Of a DNA stretch of 64,000 nt, positions 9,015 to 17,707 are shown one piece after another. The stretch's first letter is position 1; every line of letters begins with the position of its first letter. Both the position numbers and the translations under genes were made by a program. This DNA comes from Pseudomonas tohonis (GTDB taxonomy: Bacteria > Pseudomonadota > Gammaproteobacteria > Pseudomonadales > Pseudomonadaceae). The stretch spans positions 6,388,001-6,452,000 of the forward strand of contig NZ_AP023189.1 in assembly GCF_012767755.2 (NCBI RefSeq), read 5' to 3'. Below the pieces are notes generated by a model. It was not told the origin of the DNA. It made no database searches and was given only the letters and a program-made list of their open reading frames with translations.

Positions 9015-9118
9015 TCGGCTGCGCGTCGGCGGGGCGTCGTTGAAAACGACCTGGGCTTGCTCACCTGCAGCAGCCCCGGTCGTTTGCGACTGGCCCCGCT
9101 CCAACTCGCTCGATCCGA
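9013..9118 (+). repeat. Dispersed intergenic repeat, copy A (GATCGGCTGCGC...GTTGAAAACG)
   Basis: Begins within the tauA stop codon with GATCGGCTGCGC and carries GTTGAAAACGACCTGGGCTT, a CTCACCTGCAGC block, CCCCGGTCGTTTGCG and CTCGCTCGATCC. The same blocks occur in the same order at 42518-42640. Function unknown; it lies inside the tau operon. Confidence 0.65.
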
Positions 9119-9143
9119 CACATTCAGAAGAGCGTCGAAGAAA

Positions 9144-9926
9144 ATGGCCTTACTCCAGCTGGAGCGCATCAGCGCACAGTACCCCGGCACGGCCGAGCCG
9201 GTACTGACCGACATCTCCCTCACCCTCGGGCCACAGCAGCTGCTGGTCGCCCTGGGGCCTTCCGGCAGCGGCAAGACCACGCTGCTCAACCTCATCGCCG
9301 GCTTCGTGCCCCCCAGCGACGGTCGCATCAGCCTCGACGGCCATCCCGTGCAGGGCCCTTCCGCCGAGCGTGGGGTGGTGTTCCAGGACGACGCCCTGCT
9401 GCCCTGGCAGAACGTCCTCGGCAACGTCGCCTTCGGCCTCGAACTGGCCGGCGTGCCCCGTGCGCGGCGCGAAGCCAAGGCCCGCGAGATGCTCGCCCTG
9501 GTCGACCTCGCCGGCTTCGAGAAGCGGCAGATCTGGGAACTCTCCGGGGGCCAGCGCCAGCGCGTCGGCATCGCCCGGGCCCTGGCCGCCGACCCGCGCG
9601 TGCTGCTGATGGACGAACCCTTCGGCGCCCTCGACGCCTTCACCCGCGAACAGATGCAGGAGCTGCTGCTGCAGATCTGGCAGCGCGCCGCCAAGCCGGT
9701 GTTCCTGATCACCCACGACATCGAGGAAGCGGTGTTCCTCGCCACCGACCTGATCCTCCTGTCACCCAACCCCGGTCGCGTCAGCGAGCGCCTGACCCTC
9801 GACTTCGGCCGCCGCTACGCCGCCGGCGAGAGTGCACGGGCGATCAAGTCCGACCGGGCCTTCATCGAAACCCGCGAACACGTCCTCGCCCAGGTCTTCG
9901 CCGAACGGCAAAGGAGAAGCGCATGA
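9144..9926 (+). CDS. tauB: Taurine ABC transporter ATPase TauB
   Basis: ATPase of 260 residues for taurine import. Walker A GPSGSGKT is at 38-45, followed by a Q-loop in [11 protein letters not shown], signature [15 protein letters not shown] and Walker [13 protein letters not shown]. The start chosen is [15 protein letters not shown]. The 29 residues of the longer frame come from the dispersed repeat. The ribosome-binding site is weak (GAAGAAA), perhaps because the repeat inserted upstream. The stop overlaps the tauC start by four bases. Confidence 0.95.
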   Translation: MALLQLERISAQYPGTAEPVLTDISLTLGPQQLLVALGPSGSGKTTLLNLIAGFVPPSDGRISLDGHPVQGPSAERGVVFQDDALLPWQNVLGNVAFGLELAGVPRARREAKAREMLALVDLAGFEKRQIWELSGGQRQRVGIARALAADPRVLLMDEPFGALDAFTREQMQELLLQIWQRAAKPVFLITHDIEEAVFLATDLILLSPNPGRVSERLTLDFGRRYAAGESARAIKSDRAFIETREHVLAQVFAERQRRSA

Positions 9927-10753
9927 GCAGCCTCGACCTGCCCCTGCCGGAAAACAAGGCAGCGGCCCCCGCACCTCGCACCTGGCGCCTCTCCACCTTC
10001 GCCATCAGCAGCCTGACCCTCCTCGGCCTGCTGCTGGCCTGGTGGGCGGTGACCACCGCCGGCCTGATCGAGCCGCTGTTCCTGCCCAGCCCCCAGGCGG
10101 TGCTGCGCAAGGGCTGGCAGCTGGCCACCCAGGGCTACATGGATTCCAGCCTCTGGGCGCACCTGCTGGCGAGCCTCGCGCGCATCGGCACCGCCCTGCT
10201 GGCCGCCGTGCTCACCGCCATCCCGCTGGGCATCGCCATCGGCCGCAACCGCATCGCCCACGGCATCTTCGACCCGCTGATCGAGTTCTACCGGCCGATC
10301 CCGCCGCTGGCCTACCTGCCGCTGATCGTCATCTGGTGCGGCATCGGCGAGCTGTCCAAGGTGCTGCTGATCTTCCTCGCCATCTTCGCCCCCATCGCCA
10401 TCGCCACCGCCACCGGCGTGCGCAACGTCAACCCGGCGCGCCTGCGCGCGGCGCAGTCCCTCGGTGCCACCCCGGCGCAGCTGATCCGCCACGTGGTCCT
10501 GCCCAGCGCCCTGCCGGACATCCTCACCGGCGTTCGCATCGGCCTCGGCGTAGGCTGGTCGACCCTGGTCGCCGCCGAACTGGTGGCCGCCACCCAGGGC
10601 CTCGGCTTCATGGTCCAGTCGGCCGCGCAGTTCCTGGTCACCGACGTCGTGGTGCTCGGCATCCTGGTCATCGCCCTGGTCGCCTTCGCCCTGGAACTCG
10701 GCCTGCGCACCCTGCAACGCAAGCTCGTGCCCTGGCACGGGCAGAACCACTGA
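9923..10753 (+). CDS. tauC: Taurine ABC transporter permease TauC
   Basis: Inner-membrane permease of 276 residues with a hydrophilic N-terminal tail of about 25 residues and about six transmembrane segments. The EAA-type loop [20 protein letters not shown] is present near residues 170-190. It overlaps tauB by four bases and is followed by tauD after 12 bases, as in other tauABCD operons. Confidence 0.95.
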   Translation: MSSLDLPLPENKAAAPAPRTWRLSTFAISSLTLLGLLLAWWAVTTAGLIEPLFLPSPQAVLRKGWQLATQGYMDSSLWAHLLASLARIGTALLAAVLTAIPLGIAIGRNRIAHGIFDPLIEFYRPIPPLAYLPLIVIWCGIGELSKVLLIFLAIFAPIAIATATGVRNVNPARLRAAQSLGATPAQLIRHVVLPSALPDILTGVRIGLGVGWSTLVAAELVAATQGLGFMVQSAAQFLVTDVVVLGILVIALVAFALELGLRTLQRKLVPWHGQNH

Positions 10754-10765
10754 TCGAGGCCCGTC

Positions 10766-11599
10766 ATGCCCCTGCACATCACCCCCCTCAGCCCCGCCCT
10801 CGGCGCCCTCATCGGCGGCGTCGACCTGCGCGAGCCGCTGAGTGCCGAACACCGCGATGGCATCGAGGCCGCCCTGCTCCAGCACCAGGTGCTGTTCTTC
10901 CGCGCCCAGCCCCTGGAGCCCACCCAGCAGGCACGCTTCGCCGCCCAGTTCGGCGACCTGCACATCCACCCCATCTACCCCAACATCCCCGAGCAGCCGG
11001 AAGTGCTGGTGCTCGACACCGCCGTCACCGACGTGCGCGACAACGCCCTCTGGCACACCGACGTGACCTTCATGGAAACCCCGGCCCTGGGCGCCGTGCT
11101 CAGCGCCAAGCTGCTGCCGCCGGTGGGTGGCGACACCCTCTGGGCCAGCAGCAGCGCCGCCTTCGAGACGCTGTCGGCGCCGCTGCAGCGGATGCTCGAA
11201 GGCCTCACCGCCACCCACGACCTGGCCCGCTCCTTCCCCGAGGAGCGCTTCAGCCTGACGGCGGAGGAACGCGAGAAGCTGGAAGCGGCCAAGCGCAAGC
11301 ACCCGCCGGTCAGCCACCCGGTGGTGCGCACCCACCCGGTCACCGGGCGCAAGGGGCTGTTCGTCAGCGAAGGCTTCACCACCCGCATCAACGAGCTGTC
11401 GGCGGCGGAAAGCGACGCCCTGCTGCGTTTCCTCTTCGCCCACGCCACCCGCCCGGAGTTCACCCTGCGCTGGCGCTGGCAGGAGAACGACGTGGCCTTC
11501 TGGGACAACCGCATCACCCAGCACTTCGCCGTCGACGACTACCGCCCCGCCCGCCGCGTGATGCACCGCGCCACCATCCTCGGCGACAAGCCGTTCTGA
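10766..11599 (+). CDS. tauD: Taurine dioxygenase TauD
   Basis: Fe(II)/2-oxoglutarate-dependent dioxygenase of 277 residues. It converts taurine to aminoacetaldehyde and sulfite in the cytoplasm. The iron-binding triad is visible: His97 and Asp99 in WHTDVTF, and His253 in [11 protein letters not shown] (E. coli His99, Asp101, His255). The 2-oxoglutarate-binding arginine is likely in [10 protein letters not shown]. Last gene of tauABCD, followed by a palindromic repeat rather than a clear T-run terminator. Confidence 0.95.
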   Translation: MPLHITPLSPALGALIGGVDLREPLSAEHRDGIEAALLQHQVLFFRAQPLEPTQQARFAAQFGDLHIHPIYPNIPEQPEVLVLDTAVTDVRDNALWHTDVTFMETPALGAVLSAKLLPPVGGDTLWASSSAAFETLSAPLQRMLEGLTATHDLARSFPEERFSLTAEEREKLEAAKRKHPPVSHPVVRTHPVTGRKGLFVSEGFTTRINELSAAESDALLRFLFAHATRPEFTLRWRWQENDVAFWDNRITQHFAVDDYRPARRVMHRATILGDKPF

Positions 11600-11619
11600 G
11601 GGGCTCCCGCCCACCGTCT

Positions 11620-11715
11620 GTGGGAGCGAATTCATTCGCGAAGCAGCCTGCAAGGCTGCCCTTGGCAACACCCGGGAGCGCTTCGCGCTCCTTTCGCGAA
11701 TGAATTCGCTCCCAC
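11620..11715. repeat. Palindromic repeat, GTGGGAGCGAATTCATTCGCG family
   Basis: Inverted arms GTGGGAGCGAATTCATTCGC and GCGAATGAATTCGCTCCCAC flank short GC-rich hairpins. It lies after tauD and could act as a bidirectional transcription or mRNA-end element. The same arms recur at about 14540, 52104-52500 and 57000. Confidence 0.8.
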
Positions 11716-11863
11716 GAGTCGCCCCTGCATGTTTCGGCACCCAGCCGCACCATGGCCGATCCCTGCACGTTCACGTCCGTTCCCTGCAACCAAAGGCCGC
11801 ACCCGCTGGTCTAGGCTTTCCCCTGTCGGCAGAATGCGCGCCGGCATACCCCTGGAGAGCCCC

Positions 11864-13909
11864 ATGACGGACCGCATCCCCGACCACCTCGACCTGCCCG
11901 AACTGACCCTGCGCGGGCTGGTCCTCGGCGCGCTGATCACCCTGGTGTTCACCGCGTCCAACGTCTACCTCGGCCTCAAGGTCGGGCTGACCTTCGCCTC
12001 GTCGATCCCCGCCGCCGTGATCTCCATGGCGGTGCTGCGCTACTTCAAGGGCTCGAACATCCTCGAGAACAACATGGTGCAGACCCAGGCCTCGGCGGCC
12101 GGCACCCTGAGCTCGATCATCTTCATCCTCCCCGGCCTGCTGATGATCGGCTACTGGGCCGGCTTCCCCTTCTGGCAGACCGCGGCCATCTGTGCCATCG
12201 GCGGCATCCTCGGCGTGCTCTACACCATCCCCCTGCGCCGGGTGATGGTGGTGCAGAGCGAGCTGCCCTACCCCGAAGGCGTGGCGGCAGCGGAGATCCT
12301 GCGTGTCGGCAGCGGCGATGACGAGGGCGCCGACGGCACGCCCACCGCCCATGACAAGAACGAGCCCGGCCTGCGCGACATTCTCGGCGGCGGCCTGGTG
12401 GCCGGGGCCTTCAGCCTGTGCAGCAGCGGCTTCAAGGTGCTCGGCGAAGGCATCAGCGTCTGGGCCACCGCCGGGCAGACCGCCTTCCGCTTCACCACCG
12501 GGTTCTCCTTCGCCCTGGTCGGCGCCGGCTACCTGATGGGCATCACCGCCGGCATCGCCATCCTCATCGGCGTGCTCATCTGCTGGGGGGTCGCGGTACC
12601 GCTGCTCACCATCAACGCCACGCCCGCCGAGGGCCATGCCATCAGCGACCTGGCCACCCAGATGTGGAGCTCCCAGGTGCGCTTCCTCGGCGCCGGCACC
12701 ATCGGCATCGCCGCGCTCTGGACCCTGGCCACCCTGTTCAAGCCCATGGCCCAGGGCGTGTGGACCTCGCTGCAGGCCGTGCGCGGCAAGGCCGAGGCCA
12801 GCACCGCGCGCACCGAGCGCGACCTCTCGGCGCGGGCCATCCTGTCGCTGGCGGGGGTCCTGCTGCTGGCGCTGTTCACCGTGTTCGGCTTCTTCCTCCA
12901 CGAGGCGGCGCCGGAACTCACCGGCCCGGGCTTCTGGGGCATGGTCGCCGGCTGCGTGCTGTTCGCCTTCTTCTTCGGCTTCCTGATCGCCGCCGCCTGC
13001 GGCTACATGGCCGGCCTGGTGGGCTCCTCCAGCAGCCCGATCTCCGGCATCGGCATCATCGCGGTGATCCTCGTCTCGCTGCTGATCCTCGGCATGGGCA
13101 GCCTGGAGACCGGCCTGCTGCAACTGGCCGGCGGCAAGGTGGCCATCGCCCTGGCGCTGTTCACCACCGCCGTGGTGCTGGCCATCGCCGCCATCTCCAA
13201 CGACAACCTGCAGGACCTCAAGACCGGCTACCTGGTCGGCGCCACGCCCTGGCGCCAGCAGGTCGCGCTGATCGTCGGCTGCCTGGCGGGCGCCCTGGTG
13301 ATCCCGCCGGTGCTCGACCTGCTCTACAACGCCTACGGCTTCGCCGGCGCCCTGCCCCGCGAAGGGATGGACCCGCAGCAGGCCCTGGCCGCGCCCCAGG
13401 CCACCCTGCTCACAGCCATCGCCAGCGGCATTTTCAAGAACGCGCTGAACTGGAACATGATCCTCATCGGCGTGGTGCTCGGCGTCGCGCTGATCCTCAT
13501 CGACATCATCCTGCGGCGTACCAGCAAGGCCAGCCTGCCGGTGCTCGCGGTGGGCCTAGGCATCTACCTGCCGCCCACCATCGGCATGACCCTGGTGGTC
13601 GGCGCCGTGCTCAGCCGGGTGATCGAGGGCCGCCTGCAGGCCCGCGCCCAGGCCGCGGGGCAGGACCCGGAGCGCTACGCCGAAGTGCCGCGCCGCCGTG
13701 GGGTACTGCTCGCTTCGGGCCTGATCGTCGGCGAGAGCCTGATGGGCATCCTGCTCGCCGGGCTGATCGGCGGGACCGGCGAGGACGCCCCGCTGGCACT
13801 GGTCGAGGCGGGCTTCTCGGGCACCGCGCAGTGGCTCGGCCTGCTGGTCTTCGCCCTGGTGTGCGTAGGCTTCTGCCGTCATGTGCTGGGGTCGCAACGC
13901 AGTTCCTGA
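11864..13909 (+). CDS. OPT-family oligopeptide/metal-chelate transporter
   Basis: Multi-spanning inner-membrane transporter of 681 residues of the OPT superfamily. The N-terminal segment LTLRGLVLGALITLVFTASNVYLGLK and the later NIPEN-like element in FKGSNILENNMVQT are typical, with about 14-16 hydrophobic stretches in all. The start MTDRIPDHLDL follows a GGAGAG site; the longer frame adds 45 non-conserved residues. It is monocistronic, after tauD. Substrate is unknown: bacterial OPT proteins carry peptides or metal chelates, and glutathione-type substrates would suit the sulfur context, but this is speculation. Confidence 0.88.
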   Translation: MTDRIPDHLDLPELTLRGLVLGALITLVFTASNVYLGLKVGLTFASSIPAAVISMAVLRYFKGSNILENNMVQTQASAAGTLSSIIFILPGLLMIGYWAGFPFWQTAAICAIGGILGVLYTIPLRRVMVVQSELPYPEGVAAAEILRVGSGDDEGADGTPTAHDKNEPGLRDILGGGLVAGAFSLCSSGFKVLGEGISVWATAGQTAFRFTTGFSFALVGAGYLMGITAGIAILIGVLICWGVAVPLLTINATPAEGHAISDLATQMWSSQVRFLGAGTIGIAALWTLATLFKPMAQGVWTSLQAVRGKAEASTARTERDLSARAILSLAGVLLLALFTVFGFFLHEAAPELTGPGFWGMVAGCVLFAFFFGFLIAAACGYMAGLVGSSSSPISGIGIIAVILVSLLILGMGSLETGLLQLAGGKVAIALALFTTAVVLAIAAISNDNLQDLKTGYLVGATPWRQQVALIVGCLAGALVIPPVLDLLYNAYGFAGALPREGMDPQQALAAPQATLLTAIASGIFKNALNWNMILIGVVLGVALILIDIILRRTSKASLPVLAVGLGIYLPPTIGMTLVVGAVLSRVIEGRLQARAQAAGQDPERYAEVPRRRGVLLASGLIVGESLMGILLAGLIGGTGEDAPLALVEAGFSGTAQWLGLLVFALVCVGFCRHVLGSQRSS

Positions 13910-13940
13910 AACGCGTGTGAACCCCTTGGCAAACCTGTTC

Positions 13941-13964
13941 GTTCCCCCCTTTTCCGGGGGGAAC
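13941..13964 (+). terminator. Perfect inverted repeat after OPT gene
   Basis: GTTCCCCCC and GGGGGGAAC flank TTTTCC. The nine-base perfect stem lies 32 bases after the OPT stop and 60 bases before the next start. Without a T-run it may be a terminator or a regulatory dyad for the next gene. Confidence 0.4.
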
Positions 13965-14023
13965 TGTCGCTATGCTGGCTGCCTAACCGGAGTGAGAGCC
14001 AACATAGACAGGGCCCGTCAGCC

Positions 14024-14428
14024 ATGAGTGCAGCCATCTACATAGTTCCTGAAAAGCCCCTTGCGGGCATCGATGACTTCGTCAACGGCAAAGCCGTGGC
14101 CAGCGTGGACGAGGTCGAACTCGACGAGCTGTGCAAACGGCTCAAGGTGAAGTCCCTCTGGGCCTTCGTCAGCCAGGACCCGGGCGACTTCGCCGACCTG
14201 CTCGAAGAAGGCGACGTGCCGGACCTCGGCGACAGCCTGCCCGACGAGCAGTGGTTCAACGCCGAGGACGGCCTCAAGACCGTGCGCGCCCTGCAGGGCC
14301 ACCTGGTCACCGAGCCCCGCGCGCTGTCCAACTCCACCGACTTCCTCGAAGACCTCCAGGAGTACGAGTGGGTGCTCAACGCCCTCGCCGAACAGGAAAT
14401 CCGCTGGCACTTCGCCGTGGATTTCTGA
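14024..14428 (+). CDS. Small acidic protein of unknown function
   Basis: A 134-residue acidic, apparently soluble protein without signal peptide or membrane segment. I do not recognise its family. It is rich in Asp/Glu and Trp (for example LWAFVSQDPGDFADLLEEGD and EYEWVLNALAEQEIRWHF), and the reading frame has Pseudomonas-like codon use, so it looks genuine. It is preceded by an inverted repeat and followed by a 360-base repeat cluster. There is no operon partner on the same strand. Confidence 0.75.
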   Translation: MSAAIYIVPEKPLAGIDDFVNGKAVASVDEVELDELCKRLKVKSLWAFVSQDPGDFADLLEEGDVPDLGDSLPDEQWFNAEDGLKTVRALQGHLVTEPRALSNSTDFLEDLQEYEWVLNALAEQEIRWHFAVDF

Positions 14429-14790
14429 GCCCCGCCCCGCTTCCGTGGGGCGGCCTGTAGGGGCGACTTCAGTCGCCCAAAGCTTCGCGAGCAGAGCTCG
14501 CTCCTACGGCACAGGTGCCAGGCCCGGCGCTTTTTTTGTGGGAGCGAATTCATTCGCGATCCTGCGCATCGCCCTATCGCGCAGAACGGTCCCGCAGGAG
14601 GGGGCGGGCGTGTCCGGCGACAGCATGGGTTCGCTCCGCTCGCGGAACGCCGCCCGACCTGTAGGGGCGACTTCAGTCGCCAAGGACCGCGCAGCGGTCC
14701 CACGCCCGGGAGGGCAGACCTGCGGCCTGCTGGGCGAATGAATTCGCCCCGACATCGATTCCCGCGCCTCTCGGCCCCGTAGCCCGGGCT
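14429..14790. repeat. Repeat-filled intergenic region
   Basis: This 362-base stretch holds no credible gene. It contains GTAGGGGCGACTTCAGTCGCC twice (about 14458 and 14662), a GTGGGAGCGAATTCATTCGCG arm (about 14540), GGGCGAATGAATTCGCCCC (about 14733) and GTAGCCCGGGCTTCAGCCCG (about 14779). It is a graveyard of Pseudomonas palindromic repeats, separating convergent transcription from both sides. Confidence 0.75.
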
Positions 14791-15081
14791 TCAGCCCGGG
14801 GATGCCGCCAACGCCCGCAGGTATTCCCAGGGATAGATCCCGCGCTCGTGCCCATCGCTGAACACCAGCTGCACGCCGTAGCCCTGTGGGTGGATGGCGG
14901 TGAGACGCACCGCCTCGTCCACCAGCGGTATGGCGCCACGGATGCGTGCGGCCTTGCACTGCGAGCAGGGGCAGGCACCGCGCAGGCGGGCGTGGCTGAT
15001 GCCCTGGTGCTCGCCGTCGTGCCATTCCAGGGTCAGCCGCCCCTCGCTTCGTGAATTGCGCAGGCCGGACGGGGCGTCCAT
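14791..15081 (-). CDS. DUF971 domain protein
   Basis: A 96-residue protein of the DUF971 family (the domain found at the N-terminus of gamma-butyrobetaine hydroxylases and in small stand-alone proteins linked to iron-sulfur biology). It has a RGACPCSQCKAARIRG cysteine cluster and the C-terminal GIYPWEYLRAL signature. The start is coupled to the HEAT-repeat gene by TGATG. It is the last gene of the Asf-like operon. The Cys-rich segment could bind zinc or an Fe-S cluster; a role in maturing the Asf-like redox pair is inference. Confidence 0.82.
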   Translation of the reverse strand: MDAPSGLRNSRSEGRLTLEWHDGEHQGISHARLRGACPCSQCKAARIRGAIPLVDEAVRLTAIHPQGYGVQLVFSDGHERGIYPWEYLRALAASPG

Positions 15082-16046
15082 CAGGCCGCACCCTGCAGCT
15101 GGACCAGGGCGATGCGCACGGCCTTGCGCACCTCCGGATCGCCATCGGCTTCCGCGGCACGCAGGGCCGGCAAGGCCCACGCATCACCCAGCTCGCCCAG
15201 GGCCAGCGCGGCTTCCTTGCGCAGGTTGGCGATGCCGTGCACCAGCAGCCCGGCAAGCCCCGGTGCGGCCGGGCGATGGCGCAGGCGGCCGAGGGCACGG
15301 GCGGCGCGCAGGCGGACCTGCCAGTAGCAGTCGTCCAGGGCGGCGAGCAGGGCCGGGCCGGCCTCGTCCAGGCCCACCTTGCCGAGGGTGGTGGCAGCCT
15401 CTTCGCGCACCTGCCAGGCCTCGTCGGCCAGGGCCGCGCGCAGGGCCGGCAGCACGCTGGCGTCGCTGGCCAGGCCCAGGGCGCCGGTGGCGGCGCGGCG
15501 CACTTCGGTGTCCGGGTCATCGCTGGCCAGGCGCGCCAGGGCCGGCAGCGCATCGCTGCGCTTGAGCCAGCCGAGGATGCCCACCGCCTCGCGGCGCACG
15601 CCGGCATCACCGTCCTCCAGGGCCTGCAACGCCGGCGTGGCGGCGGCGTCCAGGCGCAGCTCGCGCAGGGCGCGCAAGGCACTGGTACGGACGAAGGCGT
15701 CCGCATGGCGCACCCAGGGCAGGATCAGCTCGCCCGCCTCCAGGCTCTTCAACTCGCTCAGGCTCTGCGCAGCGGCCAGGCGCACCACCTCGGCGGGGTC
15801 CGCCAGGGCGGCGCAAAGGGCCTGTACCACATCGGGCTCCTCCCAGGCCTCCAGCAGGCGCGCGGCCTCGGCGCGCACCTCGGCGGCCGCGTCGGCCACC
15901 AGCGCGTCGGTGAGCCAGGGCAGGCCTTCGGGGTCTTCCAGGTCGGCCAGTTCGATCAGGGCGATGCGCCGCACGCCGGCGTCGTCGGCGGCGAGACGCG
16001 GCAGCAGGTCGAGAATGTCGGGGTGGGTGGTTTCACGGTCGGTCAT
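15081..16046 (-). CDS. HEAT/PBS-lyase-like repeat protein
   Basis: A 321-residue soluble protein made almost wholly of about ten helical HEAT repeats of about 31 residues, each with an Asp-x-Asp/Glu-x-x-Val-Arg-x-x-Ala pattern (for example DGDAGVRREAVGILGWL and SDDPDTEVRRAATGALGLA). No catalytic motif is visible, so it is probably a scaffold or assembly factor. It overlaps the ATPase gene by four bases upstream and the DUF971 gene by one base downstream, so it is firmly in the operon. Its link to sulfonate metabolism is unexplained. Confidence 0.88.
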   Translation of the reverse strand: MTDRETTHPDILDLLPRLAADDAGVRRIALIELADLEDPEGLPWLTDALVADAAAEVRAEAARLLEAWEEPDVVQALCAALADPAEVVRLAAAQSLSELKSLEAGELILPWVRHADAFVRTSALRALRELRLDAAATPALQALEDGDAGVRREAVGILGWLKRSDALPALARLASDDPDTEVRRAATGALGLASDASVLPALRAALADEAWQVREEAATTLGKVGLDEAGPALLAALDDCYWQVRLRAARALGRLRHRPAAPGLAGLLVHGIANLRKEAALALGELGDAWALPALRAAEADGDPEVRKAVRIALVQLQGAA

Positions 16047-16897
16047 AGGGCGATTCGCAAGGGCGGGTGGTCGGTAGGCAGGCCGAGCGGGGTCAGGCGC
16101 GGCAGTTCGCGGCCTTCCTCGTGGCGCAGCAGTTCCAGGCAGTGGCGCTTGAGGTGGGTGAAGCCCGGGCTGGTCAGCAGGCTGGCGCGGCGCGGGCGCG
16201 GGAAATCGAGGCGCAGGTCTTCGATGAAGCGGCCGGGGCGCGGGCTCATCACCAGGATGCGATCGGCGAGGAACAGCGCTTCGTCGATGTCGTGGGTGAC
16301 GAAGACCACGGTGGTGCGGATGCGCGTCCAGATATCCAGCAGCAGCTCCTGCATGCGCGAGCGGGTCTGCGCGTCGAGGGCGCCAAAGGGCTCGTCCATC
16401 AGCAGCAGGCGTGGGCGGTTGATCAGCACCCGGGCGATCTCGGCGCGCTGCTGCATGCCGCCGGAGAGCTGCCCCGGCCAGCGCCCGGCGAAATCGGCGA
16501 GGCCGACCAGGCGCAGGAATTCGGCGGCCTGGCGACGCCGCTCGTCCTTGCCGATGCCCTGCATCTTCAGGCCGAAGGCGACGTTGTCGAGCACGCTGCG
16601 CCAGGGCAGCAGGGTGTGGTGCTGGAACACCATGCCGCGCTCGGGCGAGGGCCCGGCCACGGCGCGGCCATCCACCTCCAGGGTGCCGGTGCGCGGCCGC
16701 AGGTGGCCGGCCAGGGCGCCGAGCAGGGTGGACTTGCCGCAGCCCGACGGGCCGAGGATGCAGACGAACTCGCCGGGGGCGATGGAAAAATCCAGCGCCT
16801 GCACGGCATCGAAGGCCTGGGCCCCCTCGCCGAGGCGGATGGACAGTTGCCGCCCCTCGATGCGGCCGGGTTCGACGGCCTGCTCGAATGCGCTCAT
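16043..16897 (-). CDS. Sulfonate/sulfate-ester-type ABC transporter ATPase
   Basis: A 284-residue SsuB/TauB-class ATPase. Walker A GPSGCGKST, Q-loop MVFQHHTLLPW, signature LSGGMQQRAEIARVL and Walker [13 protein letters not shown] are all present. It has a C-terminal extension of about 50 residues after the nucleotide-binding domain. The start MSAFEQAVEPG overlaps the permease stop by one base. It pairs with the permease upstream and the AsfC-like binding protein. It resembles AtsC of the P. aeruginosa arylsulfate locus in role, but identity was not tested. Confidence 0.9.
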   Translation of the reverse strand: MSAFEQAVEPGRIEGRQLSIRLGEGAQAFDAVQALDFSIAPGEFVCILGPSGCGKSTLLGALAGHLRPRTGTLEVDGRAVAGPSPERGMVFQHHTLLPWRSVLDNVAFGLKMQGIGKDERRRQAAEFLRLVGLADFAGRWPGQLSGGMQQRAEIARVLINRPRLLLMDEPFGALDAQTRSRMQELLLDIWTRIRTTVVFVTHDIDEALFLADRILVMSPRPGRFIEDLRLDFPRPRRASLLTSPGFTHLKRHCLELLRHEEGRELPRLTPLGLPTDHPPLRIAL

Positions 16898-17676
16898 CAG
16901 GCGTTCCTCCCCGTGCGGTACCAGGGCGTGACCAGGCCGCCGAGGCGCTTCACCAGGCCGCTGCTGCCCATGCCCAGCAGGCCGATCAGCAGCATGCCGA
17001 CGACGATGTCCGGGTAGTTCTGCAGGGTGTAGGACTCCCAGGTGTAGTAGCCGATGCCGAACTGCCCGGAAATCATCTCGGCCGTGACCAGGCAGAACCA
17101 CGAGGTGCCCATGCCGATGGCGAGGCCGGTGACGATGCTCGGCGCCGCGCCGGGCAGGACCACCTCGCGCAGGATGGCCAGGCGCCCGGCCCCGAGGCTG
17201 CGCGCCGAGGCCACCAGGCGCGGGTCGACGCCTTCGACGCCGTGCACGGTGTTGAGCAGGATGGGGAACAGCGCGCCGGTGAAGGTGATGAACACCATCG
17301 ACAGCTCCGCAGACGGGAACATCAGGATCGCCAGGGGGATCCAGGCCACCGCCGGGATCGGCCGCAGCACTTCCAGGGGCGGCAGCAGGCTGTACTCGGC
17401 CCAGCGCGAACGGCCGATGGCCAGGCCCAGCAACACACCCAGGACGGCGGCGGCCAGGTAGCCGGCGAACACCCGCGCCAGGCTACTGGAGAGATGCGCC
17501 AGCAGCTTGCTGGAATGCACCAGCTGCCAGGCGGCCTCCAGCACCGCGCCCGGGGTGGGCACGTAGCTGAAGGTGATCAGCCCCAGGTCGAGCCGCGCCG
17601 TGGCCGCCAGCTGCCAGCACAGCAGGCAGGCGGCCAGGGACGCGAGGCGCAGGGGCCAGCGGTAGAGAGCTGTCAT
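16897..17676 (-). CDS. Sulfonate/sulfate-ester-type ABC transporter permease
   Basis: A 259-residue inner-membrane permease with about six hydrophobic segments and the EAA-type loop ASARSLGAGRLAILREVVLPG. The start MTALYRWPLRLASLA follows an AGGACC site; the longer frame upstream lies in the binding-protein gene and is rejected. It sits between the AsfC-like binding protein and the ATPase and completes an importer. Confidence 0.9.
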   Translation of the reverse strand: MTALYRWPLRLASLAACLLCWQLAATARLDLGLITFSYVPTPGAVLEAAWQLVHSSKLLAHLSSSLARVFAGYLAAAVLGVLLGLAIGRSRWAEYSLLPPLEVLRPIPAVAWIPLAILMFPSAELSMVFITFTGALFPILLNTVHGVEGVDPRLVASARSLGAGRLAILREVVLPGAAPSIVTGLAIGMGTSWFCLVTAEMISGQFGIGYYTWESYTLQNYPDIVVGMLLIGLLGMGSSGLVKRLGGLVTPWYRTGRNA

Positions 17677-17707
17677 GAGATAGGTCCTCGGTGGCCCGTA
17701 GAGGGCA

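Noticed and set aside
9832..11703. 623-codon plus-strand frame across tauB-tauC-tauD
   Set aside because: Arg/Pro/His-rich shadow frame; tauC and tauD are intact in the other frames.
14457..14760. Small genes in the 14.5-14.8 kb gap
   Set aside because: All short frames there consist of translated palindromic repeats shared with other intergenic regions.
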